The notes under the pieces are model-generated. The model did not search any database. It was not told the DNA's origin and was given only the letters and a program-made list of their open reading frames with translations. From NCBI GenBank assembly GCA_029582265.1, contig CM055830.1:24722163-24786162 (forward strand): 64,000 nucleotides of DNA. Direction: 5' to 3'. Source of the stretch: Zoroaster sp. YZ-2022. Lineage: Eukaryota; Echinodermata; Asteroidea; Forcipulatida; Zoroasteridae. Of this stretch, positions 34,078 through 46,416 are shown piece by piece (within the stretch, counting starts at the first letter, position 1; every line of letters begins with the position of its first letter). Made by a program: the position numbers and the translations under genes.

Positions 34078-35325
34078 TAGGGGTGACAATATTGAATTTT
34101 TTTGATAGTTGATTATCGACGGCCATGATATCGGCGATATATACGATATTAGAGAGGTTTCGCAAGTCTATGGATACATATACGGATACGGATACGTCAC
34201 CACTTTGTGTGTTCACGTGACGTGTAACCGTGGCGTCCATGTTTTGCATGGACGTTAACAACGGATACGGAAGTTCATACACGTAAGGAGAAAAATGGAT
34301 ACTGTTTTGCAGAATTTTAGTTGTATTTTTGTCCTAGATTAAAAACATCTCCCACGGTATTGCTTTTAATGGTATCATCCATGATATAGATAGAAATGTG
34401 TTAGTCATTTGTAAGCAAAAAATGAGAAAAATGCAGTGTAGACAGGGTCTCCAGTTTTTCGTCATGCTTGTTGGAAACTTTCTTTACACGCGTCTAACTT
34501 TAACGTTAGGCCTAATCCATTCCATGTGGGTCCGATTGCGAAACAAAATCTGACGCGCGTCCAACGTGAACGGATACGGTTATCATAGCTGTACATGTAT
34601 CTGTATCCGTACGCTTGCGAAACCTCTCTATTATCGTCTCAATACGCAGATGATTTATGTAACGTACAGTGTACATGTACATTAACAACATTGGACACTG
34701 AAATACATGTTACTACTTTTACATGGAAGTTCTACAGGAAAGTTGTGTAGGTAATAAACAGTTACTCCAAACAGTCACTCCAAAACGAGCTGAGTTTTTA
34801 GATTTTTTGCCACTTGGTGCGACAAACATTTCATAAAAAAGAACTCACCATGACGTCCATTTAAACAAACCCGTGGTTTATAAATGCATGCACAATTCAG
34901 CGGTCATCATCCATGCTTTTATCCGGGTATCCGACATCTTCTGAATGTGAACAACCTCACAATGTACACCAGTGTGGTTATTCCAGGAGAGTGTACCATG
35001 TGATACTGGGACGAGTTAAGGCCCACACGGCAACCAGGAGCACAACGCATGAAAAAAGACCATGCATGCAAGTAGTGGGAACATTAGTGGCACTGCGTTG
35101 TGATTTCGAACTGTTTTTTTTAGTTCTTCATGGTACCGTAACTTCGTTGATATTACCATATGACATGAAATTTGGAAACAATTTACACGTATCACTCCGG
35201 TGATATTTTAACTAAAAAGAGCAATATAGCCTATATTTTTGGAATATCTTCAAAACCATAACCGATTTAGCAATTTTTTTTAAATATCTTATTGTTGTGA
35301 TATTATCGTGATATCATCCACCCTA
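34078..35325. mobile_element. hAT-like element with nested MITE
   Basis: The left end TAGGGGTGACAATAT and the complement of the right end (TAGGGTGGATGATAT) are hAT-type termini. They are flanked by TTCACTAT (34070-34077) and TTCATTAT (35326-35333), an 8-bp duplication with one change. It contains a second element (34151-34629). No transposase is found. Confidence 0.7.
34151..34629. mobile_element. MITE with AGAGAGGTTTCGCAAG ends
   Basis: Perfect 16-bp inverted ends AGAGAGGTTTCGCAAG at 34151 and CTTGCGAAACCTCTCT ending at 34629, with GGATACGGATACG-type words inside both arms. The target duplication is ambiguous (ATT as drawn, or TATTA if the ends start one base in). It is nested in the hAT at 34078-35325. 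Confidence 0.75.
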
Positions 35326-35333
35326 TTCATTAT

Positions 35334-36325
35334 AGTAGCATTTATATTGATAATTGATAAATCATTTATATTTCCAAAGGCAGACGATGATGACAAGGTG
35401 TCATCATGCTAATTCTTATTCAGTATATTTTTCTGGTATAGAAACTGCAAAAAAATATTATATATCCCTCAAAACATGGTTCACCCTAACTTCTGCTGAA
35501 CTAAAAGTACTACATGTATATATTTTACATCTTCTGTGTGGCAAAGTTAAGCCGAAAGTGATAAAAAAAAACCCCAGATTGATTGCCCATATACATGTAC
35601 ATGTATTTCAGAACTTTCCATGCAAGTGTAATTTTGATTATCGTACAAATCTAATTTCCTTATCAACATTCAGCTGCCATACAAAATCAAAATTGAATTA
35701 TTACAGTTCTTCCTTGTGATGTATTAACCCCAAATTCCTGATGAAGTGAAACAAGCTCAAGATAGGATTGAGTTATAAATATTGTCATCATGCCAACAAC
35801 TGGCTTAAATGATTAAATTATCACCATTTGATAGGTACAAATTGCATCATTGTTATCAAGTTTGGAATGAAAGAAAGTTGAAAGAAACCTTTTCAGACGG
35901 ATTAAGTGTTGGGAATTGAATGTGTTTTCAGATTGCACAATTTGTAGAAAAGGTTTCTAATCGTCACATTTTGCAAGTGATGCAAATCCCCATACTAATA
36001 CATGCCAATAATACAAACAGCTTTGATTTCTTTCAAATCTAAATTATGAGACAGTTATTTTGATGTAGACCTAATAAGGGGTCCCAAACTATATATTTTG
36101 TTGGTTTTGAAATCATTGGTCATACGGAATTTAAGAATAGTGCCGAGTTGTTACATGTACATCATGTGCAGTGAGATATGGCTTCTAGCAATGTAATATG
36201 GGATTGTTGTGTATGCATGACTTGAATTCTGCTTCAGAGGCTCTTTTTGATTTAATTCAATTCAATTTGAAATTGATCTGTCATGCAATAACAAAATAAA
36301 AAGAAAGAAAATACATGAATTCATT
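35334..36325. other. RING intron 1, distal unassigned part
   Basis: AT-rich sequence, no recognised repeat family. The 121-codon frame at 35354-35719 shows no domain motif and no splice context. Confidence 0.4.
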
Positions 36326-36694
36326 AGGTGTTCGTGCACGTGTGCACCAACAGTGTGGGCTGCGCTAGCATTTCAAATCGACGCATGTGTAGTGGTTTCC
36401 CCCTGTTTTCGGGGGGAGATTAATACAAAGTTCCCAAGACTGTGTTTGATAGCGGGTCGTATGTGGTAGCGGTTCGTGATTGGGATCGTGTATCATAAAC
36501 ATACAAACACAGTTTTGAACCAAGACTACACATTCTAACTCAAAATTTATGTCTTTTGAATATGAAATTGATATTGTTATAATAAAAGATGATACACCTT
36601 TGCAAAATATGATTAACATCATCGATGATAATTTGATTGAACCGGAAGTTCACACGAACACCGTGTGTTGTTCCAACAAACACTTGAGCTCTAG
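36326..36694 (+). mobile_element. Short Helentron-like element, copy D (no array)
   Basis: The 5' start AGGTGTTCGTGCACGTGTGCACC forms a hairpin. The 3' end has CACGAACACC (complement of the 5' start), a hairpin around GTGTGTTGTTCCAACAAACAC and terminal CTAG at 36691-36694 before TTTT. It is 369 bp and lacks the 149-bp array. The termini fit the same architecture as copies A-C with diverged sequence. It ends about 105 bases before RING exon 2. Confidence 0.6.
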
Positions 36695-36798
36695 TTTTTC
36701 TGGTAATTGTTCAATTAAAATTAACAAACTCTTGTAAACTCTATTGTTTAATGTTTATTACCATCAGTTAATGATTAATTAATTTATTTAATTCACAG

Positions 36799-36864
36799 CA
36801 ATTATTGTTAAAGAAGTTAGAAAAGTATGAAGTGACTGAGCCAATATCTTCCAAGGATGAGGAG
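36799..36864 (+). CDS. RING protein, coding exon 2 (linker)
   Basis: Encodes residues 52-73, beginning QLLLKKLEKYEV and ending ISSKDEE, a Leu/Lys-rich short helix followed by an acidic linker. The acceptor is TTCACAG|CA and the donor GAG|GTAAGA. Both junctions are phase 0, so the exon could be skipped without shifting the frame. A 39-bp minisatellite starts 13 bases after the donor. The longer open frame that runs on into that satellite is an artefact of the donor being read through. Confidence 0.75.
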
Positions 36865-36877
36865 GTAAGATTCCTTA

Positions 36878-39831
36878 TAACCTACATTAATAGTAGACTA
36901 GCACACTCCTATCAAACAACCTACATTAATAGTAGACTAGCACACTCCTGTCAAACAACCTACATTAATAGTAGACTAGCACACTCCTGTCAAACAACCT
37001 ACATTAATAGTAGACTAGCACACTCCTATCAAACAACCTACATTAATAGTAGACTAGCACACTCCTATCAAACAACCTACATTAATAGTAGACTAGCACA
37101 CTCATATCAAACAACCTACATTAATAGTAGACTAGCACACTCCTATCAAACAACCTACATTAATAGTAGACTAGCACACTCCTATCAAACAACCTACATT
37201 AATAGTAGACTAGCACACTCATATCAAACAACCTACATTAATAGTAGACTAGCACACTCATATCAAACAACCTACATTAATAGTAGACTAGCACACTCCT
37301 GTCAAACAACCTACATTAATAGTAGACTAGCACACTCCTATCAAACAACCTACATTAATAGTAGACTAGTACACTCCTGTCAAACAACCTACATTAATAG
37401 TAGACTAGCACACTCCTATCAAACAACCTACATTAATAGTAGACTAGCACACTCATATCAAACAACCTACATTAATAGTAGACTAGCACACTCCTATCAA
37501 ACAACCTACATTAATAGTAGACTAGCACACTCATATCAAACAACCTACATTAATAGTAGACTAGCACACTCCTGTCAAACAACCTACATTAAATAGTAGA
37601 CTAGCACACTCCTACATGTATCAAATAACCTACATTAATAGTAGACTAGCACACTCCTGTCAAACAACCTACATTAATAGTAGACTAGCACACTCCTATC
37701 AAACAACCTACATTAATAGTAGACTAGCACACTCCTATCAAACAACCTACATTAATAGTAGACTAGCACACTCATGTCAAACAACCTACATTAATAGTAG
37801 ACTAGCACACTCCTGTCAAACAACCTACATTAATAGTAGACTAGCACACTCCTGTCAAACAACCTACATGTACATTAATAGTAGACTAGCACACTCCTAT
37901 CAAACAACCTACATTAATAGTAGACTAGCACACTCCTATCAAACAACCTACATTAATAGTAGACTAGCACACTCCTGTCAAACAACCTACATTAATAGTA
38001 GACTAGCACACTCCTGTCAAACAACCTACATTAATAGTAGACTAGCACACTCCTATCAAACAACCTACATTAATAGTAAACTAGCACACTCCTATCAAAC
38101 AACCTACATTAATAGTAGACTAGCACACTCATGTCAAACAACCTACATTAATAGTAGACTAGCACACTCCTGTCAAACAACCTAGATTAATAGTAGACTA
38201 GCACACTCCTGTCAAACAACCTACATTAATGGTAGACTAGCACACTCCTGTCAAACAACCTACATTAAATAGTAGACTAGCACACTCCTATCAAACAACC
38301 TACATTAATAGTAGACTAGCACACTCCTGTCAAACAACCTACATTAATAGTAGACTAGCACACTCCTGTCAAACAACCTACATTAATGGTAGACTAGCAC
38401 ACTCCTATCAAACAACCTACATAAAATAGTAGACTAGCACACTCCTGTCAAACAACCTACATTAATGGTAGACTAGCACACTCCTGTCAAACAACCTACA
38501 TTAATAGTAGACTAGCACACTCCTGTCAAACAACCTACATTAATAGTAGACTAGCACACTCCTGTCAAACAACCTACATTAATAGTAGACTAGCACACTC
38601 CTGTCAAACAACCTACATGTACATTAATAGTAGACTAGCACACTCCTGTCAAACAACCTACATTAATAGTAGACTAGCACACTCCTGTCAAACAACCTAC
38701 ATTAATAGTAGACTAGCACACTCCTATCAAACAACCTACATTAATAGTAGACTAGCACACTCCTGTCAAACAACCTACATTAAATAGTAGACTAGCACAC
38801 TCCTGTCAAACAACCTACATTAATAGTAGACTAGCACACTCCTATCAAACAACCTACATTAAATAGTAGACTAGCACACTCCTGTCAAACAACCTACATT
38901 AATAGTAGACTAGCACACTCATATCAAACAACCTACATTAATAGTAGACTAGCACACTCCTGTCAAACAACCTACATTAATAGTAGACTAGCACACTCAT
39001 ATCAAACAACCTACATTAATAGTAGACTAGCACACTCCTATCAAACAACCTACATTAAATAGTAGACTAGCACACTCCTGTCAAACAACCTACATTAATA
39101 GTAGACTAGCACACTCCTGTCAAACAACCTACATTAATAGTAGACTAGCACACTCCTGTCAAACAACCTACATTAATAGTAGACTAGCACACTCCTGTCA
39201 AACAACCTACATTAATAGTAGACTAGCACACTCCTGTCAAACAACCTACATTAATAGTAGACTAGCACACTCCTGTCAAACAACCTACATTAATAGTAGA
39301 CTAGCACACTCATATCAAACAACCTACATTAATAGTAGACTAGCACACTCCTATCAAACAACCTACATTAAATAGTAGACTAGCACACTCCTATCAAACA
39401 ACCTACATTAAATAGTAGACTAGCACACTCCTGTCAAACAACCTACATTAATAGTAGACTAGCACACTCATATCAAACAACCTACATTAATAGTAGACTA
39501 GCACACTCCTATCAAACAACCTACATTAATAGTAGACTAGCACACTCATGTCAAACAACCTACATTAATAGTAGACTAGCACACTCCTGTCAAACAACCT
39601 ACATTAATAGTAGACTAGCACACTCATATCAAACAACCTACATTAATAGTAGACTAGCACACTCCTATCAAACAACCTACATTAAATAGTAGACTAGCAC
39701 ACTCCTGTCAAACAACCTACATTAATAGTAGACTAGCACACTCATATCAAACAACCTACATTAATAGTAGACTAGCACACTCCTATCAAACAACCTACAT
39801 TAATAGTAGACTAGCACACTCCTATCAAACA
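36878..39831 (+). repeat. 39-bp minisatellite array, about 75 copies
   Basis: The unit is 39 bp, with core CTACATTAATAGTAGACTAG and then CACACTCC/CATATC or TGTC variants and AAACAAC. Two variable positions (CTCC/CTCA and TATC/TGTC) and a 40-bp variant (TTAAATAG) occur throughout. Three units carry a TACATGTA insertion (37613, 37865, 38614). Because 39 is a multiple of three and the unit has no stop in one frame, long repeat-encoded frames appear until a 40-bp unit breaks them; these are not genes. It lies in RING intron 2, starting 13 bases after the exon 2 donor. Confidence 0.97.
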
Positions 39832-42440
39832 GTTCTATGTACCAAAGTGCTTTTTTTTAATTGGTATACTTCATGTTCCTTGTCAAAGCGAAGTGTTGAA
39901 ATATTTCACAAAATAATTGACCAAGCATTGTTTAATATCATTTCATGTACAATAATTAGACTGATGTTGTCTCTCACATTCATTTTTTTTTTACTCTTTA
40001 TCAATGCCCTTTTTCTACCAGGAAAAGAAAAATTAAACCAACAATTACAGAAAATGAGAATCACACGGAATATGCATTTTTAAAAAATCATCTGACACTG
40101 AGCAACCATTTTGAATCTTGAGTGTCGATGACTAATATCCAGCCTGTGTGTAGAATCAGATAAGACTTGCTCTATATTCACCTAGAAAGCTAGAAACCTG
40201 CCGCACCCCTTAGGCTTCAATTGCTTTTTCTGTCACAGTGAGTAAAACCTACATGACGGATTAACTGTCCAAAGAGCCTTGAAACACACATATTGCACAT
40301 TATTACTGCATGCCCATGGACAGGTTTATTGATCTGTTAGAGATTTATAGTAATGCATGTACAACACCACAACATTGAACAATGTTTGTTTGGATATGAT
40401 AACCTTAGACATACAGGTGTTGATTTTAACATGTAATAGCAACAAGTTTACACAAGTGTCAATACATGTAACTGACTTGTACATTTATGTTTGTTGGTGT
40501 CTTCATTTGATGAATAGTATTCATTGCTACATGTACATGTGTGTTGACATGTGTATTGGTGTTTACACATGTACACGTATGTATGTCATTTTATAGTACT
40601 TAATAAAAGTACATACATGAATCATGCTAAAAATGATGAAGTTAATTTTTTTATTATAGTGTACACGTGTATATAACATATGTAGTATAAGCTACATTGT
40701 ACACATGTATATATGTACAGTGTATCCAGGTTTCATTTAGAATTTGAAAACTCTGTCCAAAATAAACTAGGTTTTGAAACTGTTAGGCTTGGCAGGTACA
40801 TGTACAGTCTAAATAGTCCCAACCTGTCCAAACCAATTTTTACCTGTTTTGGGGACAGGTGGATGGGTGTAAATGAGACCTTGAGTGTAGCACTGTTATT
40901 AAAACAGGACTTGCTACAATAGGCATTAGATTGAATTTCTATGCATGTACATGTATACATGTGTCTTTTTAGGTACCCACAGCCTACAGTGTATAATGTG
41001 TTCACTGCAGGGGTGTTGAATTTACATGTTACATAGTGTACAAAACATGTGTTGGATATTTTTAACATGAAGTACATATTGTACATGTATCTTAGTTTAA
41101 ATATACAATGTACATTAATTTAAAAAAAAGAAAATTGATTGCTCGGTTTTACATAGTCATGGCATCTATTTTGTGTATTAGACACTATTTCCATTTGCTT
41201 TGTGATACAGAACCAAACCCCTTGAAGTCTTGTAGAATTGAATAGAATTTGCATTGTTACTGTACATGTATGTGTACTAATCGTGATTGCAAACAGTCCT
41301 TAATTCAATTCAGTCGAACCAAATTAACCGGCTGTGTGAACACCAAGCGTATTGAAAGGTTTTTAATTATTTCTTGGAGAAACACAGTACACTTGTCAAA
41401 ATGGTGGTATTGGCTTGTGATGAGTCATACCATTAGAGTACATGTGTAATGCGGACATTATTGGACAGAATTGGAAGGATAAGGGCCAATTACATGTATT
41501 AAAGCAGTGAGTGGTTTTTTTTTTTTACATGAATTGTTTTTTTTAATAAGTTCATTGCTACATGTACTTTGTATTTTGTATTATTGAATTGAATTATTTT
41601 CAAATTATGTCAGATAATACACTTAGTTGCCAAAAGCAATTAAAAATGCATCACCTGCAATATCCACACACAATTCTGCAGTTAAAAACAAAAATATCAG
41701 CCTTATGTAACCCTGCATGGCCTGGTATATTTGAATGGCAGTGGCTTACTTGCCCCTTTTGTTCAGAGTGCAGCACACAGTGATCATGAACTACGTACAT
41801 GTTATTAGCTTGTACACTACCTAGAGTCTTGCTATTCTACGTGTACGTACTTCTGTCACAGTTCCAAGACAATCGCTGGTCTGACACCACTAAGGCACTA
41901 AGTCAAAACAAAGACATTTTGGAATGCTAAATAGGCATGAACTCTTGATAATGATTTGTTGTAAACATTTTTGTGAGCAGGTTTTTTCTTAGTGACAGTA
42001 CTTATAATGAAATAATTAATCAGAATGATCGATACTTGTAGCAACTCTACACCAAATTATTTTTATTTAGATTAAATAATATGTGCAATTGGTGTGGGCA
42101 TTGGTAACCTACGTGTGTACACATCAGTGTTGGAGCAAAGGCTTTGACCCTCAAGGCCAAGGCCCTCTAGTATAAAATTACTACTAATATAAAACATGTC
42201 ACATCATAACGAATCGCTCAAAGTAAGAATAAAAACTTCACGTACAAATTCAGGTCTTCGTGGATACCATTTAAATAATAACAAAAAGAATGGTTTGCTT
42301 CCATACTGATGCACATAACCGAGTATAACAAAAGGGGGATCTAAGAACGGCTGTTTTTAACTGATGTTACCTCGTTATTATGTAACATGGAAGTAATTTT
42401 ATTTTCTGGGCCATCATGGTTAGAAATATTAGCATTACCT
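39832..42440. other. RING intron 2, unassigned part
   Basis: AT-rich intron with frequent TACATGTA octamers (for example 40530, 40798, 41265) and no recognised family. AAGGCTTTGACCCTCAAGGCCAAGG at about 42140 recurs at about 47380. Confidence 0.4.
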
Positions 42441-42570
42441 AAAACAGACCAGACTATATCACCCAGAATTTGTCAAAAATCTTGGACCAAAATCCACTGA
42501 ATGACTTCGAGATTACTTCAGCACCTGTATATATCAGAAAATCCCAAAAATATGGAAACATGCTAAAGTA

Positions 42571-43318
42571 ATGGGAATTCTCAAACCGGACAAGGCCGCC
42601 GAAGACCCAGGCAGCTACCGTCCAATAAGCCTACTGTGCATAATCTACAAAGTGATGGAGAGACTAATATACAATCGTATCCAACCCATTGTGGATCCTC
42701 AACTCCCACCTGAGCAGGCCGTCTTCCGTGCAGGACGCTGTACAACAGACCAAGTAACACTCCTCACAGAAGACATAGAGGACAACTTCCAAAAAGGTCT
42801 CAAGAACGGTGCTGTACTGGTCGATCTATCAGCAGATCTCTAACATACAAAAGCCATCTCACACAGCTCGCACAGAAAGCCAACGCTCACAACTGTCTCA
42901 TTAGACAACTAGCAGGCCTTTCCTGGGGCGCAGACTACAACGTTCTTCGAATCTCAGCAATAGCTTTAGTATACTCTGTTGCAGAGTACTGTGCACCGGT
43001 ATGGGCAAGGAGCACCCACACCAGCAAGATTGACGTAGCCCTTAACAACACCATGCGCATCATCTCAGGATGTATCAGATCAACTCCCACTCAATACCTT
43101 CCAGTAGTCAGTGGAATTGCTCCTTATGAAGTGAGACGACAGCAGCAATACCTTGCTCTTGCGCGACGTGCCGCTGGGTGTGACTCCCATCTGCTTCATC
43201 AACTGCTTCATCAACTGTTGACAAACACCAATCAAAAATCCCCACCACAACTGCGACTGCCATCAAGAAATCGTTTCCATCGACAAGCCCACAAACTGCT
43301 AGAAATTAGCACTGGATC
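42571..43318 (+). pseudogene. LINE reverse transcriptase remnant (internally deleted)
   Basis: The first frame holds the RT fingers: MGILKPDKAAEDPGSYRPIS, ERLIYNRIQPIVDPQLPPEQ, AGRCTTDQVTLLTEDIED and VLVDLSAD, stopping at 42843 where the first catalytic Asp region should continue. From about 42845 another frame reads the C-terminal part: RQLAGLSWGADYNVLRISA, AEYCAPVWARSTHTSKID, and NTMRIISGCIRSTPTQYLPV. The YADD-type active site is absent, so a deletion of several hundred codons has occurred. SYRPISLL and the C-terminal style fit Jockey/CR1-like non-LTR elements. Confidence 0.75.
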
Positions 43319-44195
43319 CAGGCCCGCCGGAAGGTATTTAAAAGTGGGGGGGCACCAACAATTTCCAACCTTGGGTGTTTGGGTAATCAGTTGTTTTGGT
43401 AGGGGGGGGGGGGGGGGGGGCGCAATTCTAATATTTGTTTGTGGAGATGGTGAAACAGTCTGATGAAAAGTAGTGGTCAATACCAATACATGTACATGTA
43501 TTGGTAAATACGAGGACCGAGTTACGGGGAGGATCATGCATAATATTAGAAAAGGGGTCGGAACCATTTCGGCAATAGGCCTGCCCAAAGGCCTAGCTAT
43601 GCCCAGGCCCGCCTAAGGTAGGGAGATCTGTGGGAGGGGGCATGGATCTGGAAACCACAAAAAGTTTTGTACATGTGGGTGATCAATAAATAAATGTAGA
43701 ACAAATTTGAGTGAAAACAGTTTTGTTATGGGCCGGCCGAAAAGGACGTCTCTGTGTACATGTGTATGAGACCTCATTCTGGATGTTTTCTTTCCTTCTG
43801 AATGCAGCTGGGAGAAAACAAATTTCCACTCAAATTTGTTCTAAATTTTGTAGAGAAGTGAATAACACAAGGTAATGGTCAAGGCTGTAAAATAAAAGGT
43901 TTTGATGTTTCGCAGCTGTAATACCAAAATATTGCACAACCTGCATAGAGAATCTTTTTTACAAAATGTTATGGCAAGTTTTATTTTCTGAAGAATTGAA
44001 ATGTTATCATTGTTGAGTTTCTTATCTAGCTATCAAATGTAGTGTTACTGTGTATAAAGGGTAGTGAATAACTACATATGAATAAATGCTTCCATACTTT
44101 AAATGTGTGAAGATTCAGTTTTATGATGTCTCAAGGAGGAAAACTATAGGTGGTTTATCATTGAGGTTTTATTTAAGTCAAGCGTTTCAGTACAC

Positions 44196-44332
44196 AGGCA
44201 TGCAATCTGCAGTTTGTCAAAAGAGAGGAAAGTGCCAGGCACATCCAGACTTTATACTGTTTTTAAATTTTCAGTAGCACAGCTGAGAAACCAAAAGAGA
44301 GGAAATCAGCTGAAAGTTGCATACCTGAGTAC
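44196..44332. mobile_element. Small MITE, CAGGCATGCAA ends, copy 1
   Basis: Starts CAGGCATGCAATCTGCAG and ends TTGCATACCTGA. About 137 bp. It matches 56766-56900 along its length (AGAGGAAAGTGCCAG, GAGGAAATCAGCTGAAA). It lies inside the hAT relic near its left end. Confidence 0.7.
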
Positions 44333-44492
44333 AATATTTTACATGGTTAAATGTATCAATTTAATAAATAAAACAAAAATAGTAATTTCTTTTTACAAAA
44401 GCCAGAAACCACTAAAACAACTGTCGCTGCAAATACAGAAAGCACCCTCACATCTATGATTTGTTGTGGAAGTTAACCTTTCCATTGACTAT

Positions 44493-46416
44493 CTACAAGT
44501 CTGCATCAATAAATGTACCAAATATAGTCTTTCTGTGGTCCGATTTCTGCGTAAATTCATTTGCAACCTCTGTTAAACTCAGCTTGTCTACTATTTCTTT
44601 GTGGATGTGTAATACCATGTAGTGATTGAGTCGCTTTTGTGTCATTGTAGCTCGCAAGTAAGACTTGAGCCTCATGTAATGCACTAAATGATCTTTCACT
44701 GCACGCATTTGTGGCTGGCATCACAATTACAAGTTTAAGCAATTTGGCAACCTCGGACATCAGCATCCTTTCAGCATGACTCAGGTTTTTGAAATAGCTA
44801 ACTAATTCTTTGAAAGTGCAGTTTTCTTGTTTGAAATTGCAGGCAAGCGTTTCTAAGTTGACCCTAAGATTTTGTGAATGAAAGTCATCCTTGTAGAAAT
44901 CAGTAACAGCTGTAAATTCGTCTGAATAGTTTTCCCTGTTTACAGCTTTTAGTAACAGCTGCTCACAATGAGAATATACCTGGTAGTCTGGCTGTTCGAA
45001 TCTGTTTCGTATTCCATTGATCATAAGGTCCAACCCTTCAATGTAAACAATTCTAAAGTAATCTTCAACAGTTTGAGTGTTCATTCGATTGCGAGGAAGT
45101 TTTGGTTTTTCTATTATGTTGAAAGCTTCAGCTGAGGTTGATACCTTTGTCCAAAAAATAGAGAAAGCATCTTCATCACGAATTCCGTTAAGGCTGGCCA
45201 CAGTCATGGCAGCAATCCGTTGACCTTCAGCAGCTGATATGCTAGTGCCTTGCAATGTAGCACTTAAAATATCAGCATGTCTTAGTAAACATTCAGCAAG
45301 TGTCAAACCAAAAAAGAAAGAAAATTTCTGCATATGGGTCTGGATACCTCGTACTCTTGCTTTTATCTCAGTGTCATTGGTGTTTTCAATAGACCATTGC
45401 CAAAGCTGGTCTAGTAGTGTGTAATTTGAGATAATACTAAGCAGTGCATCTGCACGTACAGTCCACCTTGTTGCACACAACATTCGTGATACTGGGTGAA
45501 TTGTCTGTCATATTAGTTTTAATATGTTGGAGTTGTGAATCTCTCTGGGTGACTTCTTCACAAGTTTTGTTATCTCGTAGCCTGTATCTAAAAGCATCCT
45601 TTAAAACTTTACAATGCTTAATACTATCACTGCAAGCAAGATTCACAGCATGTGCATAACAGTGGGTATATAAGCAGCGAGGCTCCTCTTTCTGAATGTT
45701 TGCAGCAACTCCCGCTTTTCTTCCCGACATTGTACTACAACCATCGTAGCACTGGCCACGGCATGATTTCAATGAGATATTCATTCGGAGTAGTACGTCT
45801 TTGATGACATGTGTAATTGTTTTGGCATCAATTGATCAACTTGGTAAAGTCCAATGAATTCCTCATGTGCTTCAAATTCATCATCAACCCACCTTATACA
45901 AAGTACTACTTGCTCATGATTTGAAACATCGGTTGTCTCATCAGCCAGTATGCTTATGAATTCAGTATTTCTTACACATGATGCAATCTCTCTCAGAACC
46001 TTTACAGCAATAACTTGAAGTACCTCATTCTGCATATCCCCACTGGTATATTTTCCAGTCTTTCTTTTAATCCAATCCAACATCTGTGGGTTATCTTGCC
46101 CTCTTAAATAATATAGCTGCATGAAGTTAGAGTTTAGTTCGCCTTCTTTGTTCTTATAATTTCCACGTAATGCAATTCCTTGTCTAGCTAAAAACTGAAT
46201 ATTTGATAGAATTTTTAGTAGCATTTGTCTGTTGTTGCATTTTTCTTCTTTGTTAATGTTTGAAAGCAATTCACCAACATCACACGTTGTTTGCGGCAGC
46301 TCAAGGACTCTGAGAACTCCCTCTTTGTGACATTCTGATTGCTGATGTTTGGCAAACCCTTTCTTTTTATCAGTGGCGTTTTTCCAGTTAGAGTATCCCA
46401 GCGAAATGAATGACAT
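44493..46416 (-). pseudogene. hAT transposase pseudogene (DUF4371/ZMYM1-like type)
   Basis: Four frames together cover a hAT transposase. 46416-45781: TTF-type zinc-finger remnant SNWKNATDKKKGFAKHQQSE and the first catalytic Asp region ISILADETTDVSNHEQ. 45784-45437: second Asp region QCYDGCSTMSGRKAGVAA and HCYAHAVNLAC. 45483-44557: CATRWTVRADALL, a long helical middle, and MPATNACSERSFSAL, the start of the dimerisation domain. 44708-44493: its end, RLKSYLRATMTQKRLNHYMV. Frameshifts near 45830, 45470 and 44700 separate them, and the zinc-finger cysteines are missing at the N-terminus. It is a DNA transposase relic, not a host ZMYM gene. Confidence 0.85.

Noticed and set aside
36805..38185. Long open frames with 13-residue repeats (TYINSRLAHSYQT)
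   Set aside because: They arise because the 39-bp minisatellite unit is a multiple of three and stop-free in one frame; 40-bp units break them and they start by reading through a splice donor.
36878..39831. CRISPR array
   Set aside because: Directly adjoining 39-bp repeats without spacers, in a eukaryotic intron.
44493..46416. Host ZMYM-type zinc-finger gene
   Set aside because: Flanked by inverted ends and a target duplication, broken by several frameshifts; it is a hAT transposase relic.
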